Shown: positions 54,830-61,020 of the stretch, one piece after another
Position numbering within the stretch: the stretch's first letter is position 1
How the letters are laid out: the number at the start of each line of letters is the position of its first letter
Assembly (NCBI GenBank): GCA_030432565.1
Contig: JAUIGV010000020.1
Coordinates: 1 to 64,000, forward strand
Direction: 5' to 3'
DNA: 64,000 nt
DNA from: Verrucomicrobiia bacterium
GTDB lineage: Bacteria; Verrucomicrobiota; Verrucomicrobiia; Verrucomicrobiales; Akkermansiaceae
The notes under the pieces: model-generated
Database searches by the model: none
What the model was told of the DNA's origin: nothing
The model's input: only the letters and a program-made list of their open reading frames with translations
Position numbers and translations under genes: made by a program

Positions 54830-55255
54830 ATGAAATTACCCAATACCCTGAAATGCCCAGTAATTTTCGCGCTGGCAATGGCCCTTCTTGCCAGTTGCGG
54901 TAACGATGACTGGAAGACTACCGATGAAGTGGAGATTCTCAGCGAATCGAAATCACCTGATGGCAAATACATCGTTACAGTTTTCTCCTGCTCTGGCGGC
55001 GGAGCGGCCGGATACGTCTACACCAATATCAATCTAAGAGAAGCTTCGGAGACGCTTGACCAGAGAGATTTTCTTCTGGGCGAACATTTGTGGAACAGCT
55101 TTTCGGACATCACAGTGGATTGGCGAGATTCAGTAAATCTTGAAGTAACCTATCGATTTGCAGGTGATCACCCCGACTATAAGACGAAGAATGGGAGGAC
55201 AGTTCCGAAAAAAGGGAATGTGAAGATTAGCTACATCCTTTTGCCAACCGATTGA
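54830..55255 (+). CDS. Hypothetical lipoprotein
   Basis: A 141-residue protein whose signal sequence ends in a lipobox (LLASC), so probably lipid-anchored. The mature part (VEILSESKSPDGKYIVTVFS, then GYVYTNINLR and SFSDITVDWRDSVNLEVTYR) is beta-rich and resembles DUF5412-like small lipoproteins. It stands alone. Function unknown. Confidence 0.75.
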   Translation: MKLPNTLKCPVIFALAMALLASCGNDDWKTTDEVEILSESKSPDGKYIVTVFSCSGGGAAGYVYTNINLREASETLDQRDFLLGEHLWNSFSDITVDWRDSVNLEVTYRFAGDHPDYKTKNGRTVPKKGNVKISYILLPTD

Positions 55256-55570
55256 TCACGGCAGCCGGAGGCCCCCAACCAAACATCGAAGCGAAACGAA
55301 TCCTGCGCAGCCACATTCGCAGCCAGCGAAAACCGACACGTGGTCGAAGTTTCAGAACCACCGGGAGGGAGACTGCCAAATCCCGTCGTCCCGCGTGGCA
55401 GAGGGCCGGGTGGGTCAATCGGACTGTGCGTTTGCCAGCGGAGGCTTGTGCGGGAAAACCGCCCACCGGGGCCTGCAATGGGGACATTGGAAGACTGGCG
55501 TTCCTATTCCTAATGCGTTAAAAATGATCCCATGATGAGACCTTCCACATATCTAATTTGAAAAAATAAA
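55256..55570. other. Intergenic region
   Basis: About 315 nt, GC-rich and open on both strands (55252-55521 plus, 55227-55487 minus), but neither product has a signal peptide, domain or recognisable family. The last ~60 nt are AT-rich and likely hold the promoter of the next gene. Confidence 0.35.
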
Positions 55571-56134
55571 GTGTCACCTCGTCGTATCATCCTAATTCCA
55601 GTCGCTCTGACTCTGGTCGGTTTGAGTGTTGTATTTTTTGATTCCATCCATACTGCATACTCGGCAGCTACCGGAAAACCAAGAAGCTGGGTCCAATCGT
55701 CATCGCCGATGCGCGAGCATCTGGCATACATCTGGGAGCATTGGGAGGATCCAGACCTAAAGGATAGCGCCGCTATTCGTGACTTGTCGGCGATCTTGCA
55801 ACGTGAACTTTCCCTGGATTCGACCAGCGAGGAAATCAGGGCTCACATAAAATGGCACTTTCAGCAGCCCGTCTTCGACAGCATGGGTGCGGTCCCGGCC
55901 ACTCAGTGGCGCCAGAACGCACATGGTTATACCGCCTCTTTTATGAACGGCTATCGGGTGCTGCACATTCGCTACTACTCGAGATCCAACCGATTTCTTT
56001 ATGCGGATGTCTCCATGGGCACGCCGAAAGGACAGGATCTTCGGAAGATTGATCTGACCCCATCCTTCGATATTTGGGCGTTACCAGCAAGAGAACCATG
56101 CGACGACCTACTGGATATCGCACCCGTACGCTGA
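55571..56134 (+). CDS. Hypothetical exported protein
   Basis: A 187-residue protein starting at GTG with a basic N terminus and one hydrophobic segment (about 5-22, IILIPVALTLVGLSVVFF), either a signal anchor or signal peptide. The rest is soluble, with a helical part (AAIRDLSAILQRELSLDSTS) and a beta-rich end (TASFMNGYRVLHIRYYSRSN). No family recognised. It stands alone. Confidence 0.65.
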   Translation: MSPRRIILIPVALTLVGLSVVFFDSIHTAYSAATGKPRSWVQSSSPMREHLAYIWEHWEDPDLKDSAAIRDLSAILQRELSLDSTSEEIRAHIKWHFQQPVFDSMGAVPATQWRQNAHGYTASFMNGYRVLHIRYYSRSNRFLYADVSMGTPKGQDLRKIDLTPSFDIWALPAREPCDDLLDIAPVR

Positions 56135-56283
56135 CCGTTCGTGGAGATGCCAACCGGCCCAGCGGGTTTCAAAAGATGGGGCAGTCTGGAATGGCACGTG
56201 GTTCTGCGGCCTTTCGGTGGGTTTCGCGGTGGTCGTGAAGTGGTCTGGTCTTTGAACCTGGCGGATTTTCGCTAGGGTGGGGC

Positions 56284-56652
56284 ATGACGAAATTGTTGAT
56301 CACGGGTTTGCTGGTGGGAATTGTTGCGGGCTTGGTAGGAGCGCTTTGTGGAGTGGGTGGTGGAATTATCATGGTGCCGGCGTTTGTGATGGCCCTGGGG
56401 ATGGGACAGAAGACGGCGGTGGCGACTTCACTGGCGGTGGTGGTGGTTTCTGGTCTTTCTGGAACGATCAATAATGCGGTGAACTCAGACTTGATCCAGT
56501 GGAAGGTCGTGGCGGTGACTGCTTTGGGGGCGGCGGTGGCATCATGGTTTGGAGCCGATTTGATGCGGAGTCTTTCGAACCCGCAATTGCAGAAGGGGTT
56601 TGCGGTTTTAATGATCGCGGTCGGGGTGAGGATGCTCTTGATGAAAGGGTAA
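56284..56652 (+). CDS. Half-size TauE/SafE-like membrane protein
   Basis: A 122-residue protein with four hydrophobic helices. The N-terminal repeat signature GLVGALCGVGGGIIMVPAFV followed by AVATSLAVVVVSGLSGTINN is characteristic of the TauE/SafE (sulfite/organosulfonate exporter-like) family. Typical members have about 250 residues made of two such halves; this one has a single half with a complete start and stop, so it would have to dimerise. Twenty nt before the next gene on the same strand. Confidence 0.82.
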   Translation: MTKLLITGLLVGIVAGLVGALCGVGGGIIMVPAFVMALGMGQKTAVATSLAVVVVSGLSGTINNAVNSDLIQWKVVAVTALGAAVASWFGADLMRSLSNPQLQKGFAVLMIAVGVRMLLMKG

Positions 56653-56671
56653 TCGGGCGTAGCTTTCGTCC

Positions 56672-57775
56672 GTGGATTCAGTGACACAGGCAGTGCTCGG
56701 AGGAGTGGTGGGGGAGTTGGTGCTTGGTCGCAAGATCGGTGGCAAGGGGATGGTCTGGGGCCTTTTTTTTGGCACCTTGCCGGATCTCGATATTCTGGTC
56801 TTCCCGTGGCTGGATCAGGTGGAGAAGTTGCGTTGGCATCGTGGGATTTCGCATTCCTTTCTCATGATGGTGGTGGCGGCTTTTGTTTTTGCAAAGCCGT
56901 TGGCGTGGGTGCATCGCAATCAGGGTGTGAGCGCGCGGCGGGCGTGGTGGTTTGTTTTTCTGGTGTGGAGCACGCACGTGCTGATCGATGTTTTTACGAG
57001 TTACGGGACGCAGGTTTACGAGCCTTTTTCGGATGCCCGGGTGGCGTGGAGTAATCTCTTCATTATTGATCTGTTTTTCACCCTGCCGCTGCTTTTCTGG
57101 GTGGTCTATCGAGGATGGAGAGGGTTGCAAAATTTCCGGGAACTCGTGGTTTATCACTATAGCGGGAGTGAGCCGGATGTCCGCCCGAAGTTTGATGAGG
57201 TATCACGCAGGGGGGCGACGGTGGTGATGTCCCTTAGTTGTCTTTATGTTGCTTTTAGTCTGATAATGAAGCTTTGGGCGATGGATCGAATCCAGGGGCA
57301 AATGGTGGAAGAAATTCCGGATGGCGAGTTGGTTGCGGTGGCGCCGACGCCTTTCAATACGATTCTTTGGCGGGGCTTGATTGAAACGGAGAAGGGGTAT
57401 TTTGTGACACACTGGTCACCCTTTGATGAAGGGCCGGCGGGCTACTATTTTTTTGCGAAGCGGCATGAACTTTGTGAGTCGTTTCAAGAGGAGGAGATGT
57501 TCGAGGGGCTGAAATGGTTTTCGCGGGGACATTGGGTGGCGCGTGAAACACCGGATGGAGAGGTGGAGTTTATCGATATCAGATTTGGCGAAGTGCGTGA
57601 TCACGAAGCGGAAAAATTGTTGCCGATGTTTCGCTGGCACTTGTCATATGATGATCAGGGCGGGTTCGAGGCGGAACGACCGCCTCGTCGCGTCAAGATG
57701 GGCGATACCTTAAGCGCTCTTTGGAAAAGGCTTTTGGGGAACCGGAGGGAGTGGGAAGCGTTGGAGGCGTTTTAG
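56672..57775 (+). CDS. YdjM-family membrane-bound metal-dependent hydrolase-like protein
   Basis: A 367-residue protein starting at GTG. The N-terminal ~165 residues match the YdjM/LexA-binding inner-membrane family: MDSVTQAVLGGVVGELVLGR, GTLPDLDIL, WHRGISHSFLMM (HRG.SHS) and STHVLIDVFTSYGTQVYEPF, with conserved His/Asp residues suited to metal binding. About five membrane helices, then a soluble C-terminal domain (about 200-367). Probably co-transcribed with the half-size TauE gene. Known family members include SOS-regulated proteins, but no LexA box was seen here. Confidence 0.82.
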   Translation: MDSVTQAVLGGVVGELVLGRKIGGKGMVWGLFFGTLPDLDILVFPWLDQVEKLRWHRGISHSFLMMVVAAFVFAKPLAWVHRNQGVSARRAWWFVFLVWSTHVLIDVFTSYGTQVYEPFSDARVAWSNLFIIDLFFTLPLLFWVVYRGWRGLQNFRELVVYHYSGSEPDVRPKFDEVSRRGATVVMSLSCLYVAFSLIMKLWAMDRIQGQMVEEIPDGELVAVAPTPFNTILWRGLIETEKGYFVTHWSPFDEGPAGYYFFAKRHELCESFQEEEMFEGLKWFSRGHWVARETPDGEVEFIDIRFGEVRDHEAEKLLPMFRWHLSYDDQGGFEAERPPRRVKMGDTLSALWKRLLGNRREWEALEAF

Positions 57776-57818
57776 AGTTTGATTCATGTAAATAAATACT
57801 TTAGAAGTCTTAACTGTT

Positions 57819-58538
57819 TTGGGTCGTCAGCTAGCAATTGGAGATATTCATGGATGCTTGAATTCCTTGAAGACTCTTCTGGAATTTGTCCAACCGGTCG
57901 CGGATGACAAGGTGATCATGTTGGGCGATTATGTGGATCGTGGCCCGGACAGCAAGGGGGTGATTGACTACCTGCTGGACTGGCCTTGGGAGGCGAAGTT
58001 GATCCTTCTAAAGGGAAATCATGAGATCATCATGGATGAGGCCGGATTTTCCGCGGAACATCTGAACTACTGGTGTCAGGTCGGCGGACTGGAGACGATT
58101 GCGTCCTATGATGCGCGTTTTGCGAATATCCCGGACAGTCATTGGGAGTTCATCCGGAATACTCTTCCCTATTACGAAACCGAGCAGGTGATTTATGTTC
58201 ATGGCGGAGTGGGGCCAAAGAAGCCGCTGGTCAAACAGGATCCGGTGAATTTGGCGTGGCGTCGTTTTCCTGATGCCAAGGAGCATCGTTCGGGAAAGCT
58301 CGTGGTGTGTGGTCATACCATCCAGCGCAAGGGAAAGCCCACCGACAAGGGACATACGGTGTGCATCGACACCGCGGCCTGCCGGGGAGGTTGGCTCACT
58401 TGTTTCAACGCCAAGACGGGTCGCTACTGGCAGGCCAATGAAAGAGGCCAAACCCGAAAAAAGAAGCTCAAGGCTTGGAAGAAAAAGAAGGCGAGGGCGC
58501 TCGAAGCGACTACGTCTTCTTCCTCGCCAAAAAGTTGA
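57819..58538 (+). CDS. PPP-family serine/threonine phosphatase-like protein
   Basis: A 239-residue cytoplasmic metallophosphatase. Motifs: LAIGDIHGCLNSL (GDxHG), IMLGDYVDRGPDSKG (GDxVDRG), LLKGNHEIIM (GNHE), YVHGGVGP and VCGHTIQ. It resembles small bacterial PrpA/ApaH-type phosphatases that act on phosphoproteins or dinucleoside polyphosphates. It starts at TTG 57819 directly before the first motif. The C-terminal tail is rich in Lys/Arg/Ser (GQTRKKKLKAWKKKKARALE). The coding end overlaps the opposite GYF gene by 29 nt. Confidence 0.88.
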   Translation: MGRQLAIGDIHGCLNSLKTLLEFVQPVADDKVIMLGDYVDRGPDSKGVIDYLLDWPWEAKLILLKGNHEIIMDEAGFSAEHLNYWCQVGGLETIASYDARFANIPDSHWEFIRNTLPYYETEQVIYVHGGVGPKKPLVKQDPVNLAWRRFPDAKEHRSGKLVVCGHTIQRKGKPTDKGHTVCIDTAACRGGWLTCFNAKTGRYWQANERGQTRKKKLKAWKKKKARALEATTSSSSPKS

Positions 58539-59403
58539 TCGAGAGTCCAATTTGGCACCAGCAGATCAGGGTGAGGACGAGAGTCGCCACCCATGTGCCG
58601 AGTGAGATCAGGTGGTTCTGATTTTGGAGATCGACCGGCCATTCCCGGGTCACAAGATGCATCACGAGGAGCGCCTGGCTGATCAAAAACAGGACGGGAA
58701 AGAGAAAGAACAAGGGTTTCCAAACAGTGTTTGCGGGTTGGAGCCCCGGGTGGTTGCGGACGTTGTAGTTCCAAAGCTTGGCCCAACCAAACACGACGAC
58801 AAAGCACCACAGGGCATTGAAGATCGGCAGAAAAAGAAAGCGAACCGCCTTTCCTCCCGTGAGGTGGGCCCCAAACATGCGCATCATTTCCCAGGCCCGG
58901 TGCAGATAGATGACCGCCAGGGTGACCCAGGCGACGAGCCCGAGAGTGGCCAGAGAGAAGAGGAACGTCCTGGTGTTTTCACTGGCGATGTTTTGGCAGA
59001 GATAAATCAAGCCACCGGGGACGAGGAGGGTCAGGAAAAAGAGGAGGAGGTTTGCCGGGTGGAGGTGGGGCAGATAAAGCCCTCCGGGTGGGCCGTCCCC
59101 AATGGTCCGCGTTTTTGGCGCGGCATAGGGATCGCTATCGCCAAGGTCGGATGGCGGAACCGGGTTCGGCCCTCTTTTTTGAGTCGGAATAAGGCCAAGG
59201 ATGCGACCTGCTGTCTGCTTGTCGTCGGTTCCGTTTTTCCAAACGAGGTGATGACCGAGGAGTTTTCGGTCGATGGCGAGAGCACGGAGTTCACGAAAGT
59301 CCACGGGGCCATAGGACTCGCCTTCGATCTCATAAAACCATCCCGCAGAACCTGAGGTCCGACGGGATGGCGATGAATTGGGACGGGAAGGGAGTCTGGC
59401 CAC
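58510..59403 (-). CDS. GYF_2-domain membrane protein
   Basis: A 297-residue protein. The N terminus carries a GYF_2-like domain (about 22-75: WFYEIEGESYGPVDFRELRA, HHLVWKNGTDDKQTAGRILG), followed by a Pro-rich linker and four hydrophobic helices (for example LLLFFLTLLVPGGLIYL and LFSLATLGLVAWVTLAVIYL). The C-terminal part resembles DUF4328-like membrane proteins. Fifteen nt downstream of lpd, so probably co-transcribed. Function unknown. Confidence 0.75.
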   Translation of the reverse strand: MARLPSRPNSSPSRRTSGSAGWFYEIEGESYGPVDFRELRALAIDRKLLGHHLVWKNGTDDKQTAGRILGLIPTQKRGPNPVPPSDLGDSDPYAAPKTRTIGDGPPGGLYLPHLHPANLLLFFLTLLVPGGLIYLCQNIASENTRTFLFSLATLGLVAWVTLAVIYLHRAWEMMRMFGAHLTGGKAVRFLFLPIFNALWCFVVVFGWAKLWNYNVRNHPGLQPANTVWKPLFFLFPVLFLISQALLVMHLVTREWPVDLQNQNHLISLGTWVATLVLTLICWCQIGLSINFLARKKT

Positions 59404-59417
59404 GGCACTGGGGCGAC

Positions 59418-60800
59418 CTAGAAGTGAATGGCGTGGCCGTCCGCATCGAGGGTGGCCTCGTGGATGGCCTCGGCGAGAGTCGGGTGGGCGTGAATGGTGG
59501 CATGGATGTCATCAATGGTAGCCTCGAGCGAAAGGGCGAGACCCATTTCGGAGATCAGATCAGTGGCATTTTCACCGATGATGTGAGCGCCGAGAACCTC
59601 GCCGTATTCCTTGCCGAAGAGGATCTTCACGAAGCCTTCGGTCTCGCCGCTGGCCTGGGCTTTACCAAGTGCTTGATAAGGGAATTTGCCGACCTTGTAT
59701 TCGATACCCTCTTCCTTGAGGGCACGCTCGGTCTTGCCTACGGAAGCGACCTCGGGATAGCAATAGGTGCAGCCCGGGAAGTCTCCAACACGCTTGACGG
59801 AAGCGCCTTCGACGAAGATTCCTTCAACGCACTGCATCGCTTCGAAGCTGGCGGTGTGGGCGAGCCAAGGAGGTCCGGCGATGTCGCCGATGGCGTAAAC
59901 ATTCGGGATGGAGGTTTCGTAGCGCTCACCAATCTCAACCCAACCGCGGTCGGTGAGTTTGGGTTGCTGGCCGCCGGGAAGAACGGGAGCCACGCCGATG
60001 GCGACGAGGCAGCAATCGGCGGTGATTTCCTTGGTGCCACCTGAATTCTCGACGGTGATGGTGACGGAGGTTCCGTTGTCACGGGTCCCGGTCACCTTGG
60101 TGTCGGTAAGGCAGTTAATACCGGCCTTGCGGTAGCTTTTGGTGATGGCGTCACTGACGTCATCGTCTTCGACGGGCAGAAGATTGGGCATCATCTCAAT
60201 GATGGTGACCTCGGTGCCGAAGGCGTTGTAAATGTAGCCAAACTCCACACCGATCGCACCGGCTCCGATGATGACCATCGATTTGGGCTGCTTCTCGAGA
60301 ACCATGGCTTCCTTTGAGGAAATGACGGTGGATCCGTTGAAGGGGAAGCCGGGCATGGGCCGCGACTTGGCGCCGGTGGCGATGATGACGTTCGTGGCGT
60401 CGAGGACCTCGGTGGAACCGTCTTCCTTTTTGACTTCGACCTTGCCGGGCGCCTGGACGGAGCCGAAGCCTTTGACATAATCGACGTTATTTTTCTTGAA
60501 GAGATATTCAATTCCTCCGGCTAATTTGCCGGAAACCTGACGCGAGCGCCCCACGACCTTGGTCCAGTCGTAGCTGAGGTTATCAAAGCTAAGGCCGAAT
60601 TTTCCGGCATCGTGCTTCAATTGATGATAAAGGTGTGCGTTTTTAAGGAGGGCCTTGGTGGGAATGCAGCCCCAGTTGAGGCAGGTTCCGCCGGCGCGTT
60701 CCATTTCGACACAGGCCACCTTTTTTCCAAGCTGACCGGCACGGATGGCCGCGACATATCCGCCAGGACCACCACCGATAACGACAAGATCGTAAGACAT
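59418..60800 (-). CDS. lpdA: Dihydrolipoyl dehydrogenase
   Basis: E3 flavoenzyme of the pyruvate and 2-oxoglutarate dehydrogenase and glycine cleavage complexes. FAD-binding VVIGGGPGGYVAAIRAGQLG (7-26), redox disulfide GGTCLNWGCIPTK with Cys40 and Cys45, NAD-binding IIGAGAIGVEFGYIYNAFG, second FAD site VYAIGDIAGPPWLAH and the His-Glu pair in HAHPTLAEAIHEA near the C terminus. 460 residues is normal. No E1 or E2 genes are adjacent. Confidence 0.95.
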   Translation of the reverse strand: MSYDLVVIGGGPGGYVAAIRAGQLGKKVACVEMERAGGTCLNWGCIPTKALLKNAHLYHQLKHDAGKFGLSFDNLSYDWTKVVGRSRQVSGKLAGGIEYLFKKNNVDYVKGFGSVQAPGKVEVKKEDGSTEVLDATNVIIATGAKSRPMPGFPFNGSTVISSKEAMVLEKQPKSMVIIGAGAIGVEFGYIYNAFGTEVTIIEMMPNLLPVEDDDVSDAITKSYRKAGINCLTDTKVTGTRDNGTSVTITVENSGGTKEITADCCLVAIGVAPVLPGGQQPKLTDRGWVEIGERYETSIPNVYAIGDIAGPPWLAHTASFEAMQCVEGIFVEGASVKRVGDFPGCTYCYPEVASVGKTERALKEEGIEYKVGKFPYQALGKAQASGETEGFVKILFGKEYGEVLGAHIIGENATDLISEMGLALSLEATIDDIHATIHAHPTLAEAIHEATLDADGHAIHF

Positions 60801-61020
60801 GTGGAGACGGTGGATAGGGAAACGAAAAAATCAAGACTGAACGAGGGTGTGCGCTTCTGGCCGCAGTGAAGTGCAATTTCACGCAAAATTTTTCCGGATC
60901 GTTTTTTTGATCAGGAATGAGCGTGAGTTGTCTATTTTTGGCTGGACAGAAACGCATCTCTTAAGGTATCTTTGGTTCGAATCTTTTGTTATGTTTTTAA
61001 GACACGTCTTTTGCGGACGG
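60801..61020. other. Divergent promoter region
   Basis: About 220 nt between lpd and the large secreted-protein gene. It is AT-rich at 60880-61010 and must hold promoters in both directions. A GGTTCGAATC stretch near 60974 resembles a tRNA T-loop but no tRNA is present. Confidence 0.4.

Noticed and set aside
55227-55521. Open frames on both strands after the lipoprotein gene
   Set aside because: GC-rich, Arg/Pro-rich products on both strands with no signal peptide, domain or ribosome binding site; more likely non-coding.
60961-61000. GGTTCGAATC resembling a tRNA T-arm
   Set aside because: The flanking bases do not form a T-stem, and no acceptor, D or anticodon arms can be drawn around it.
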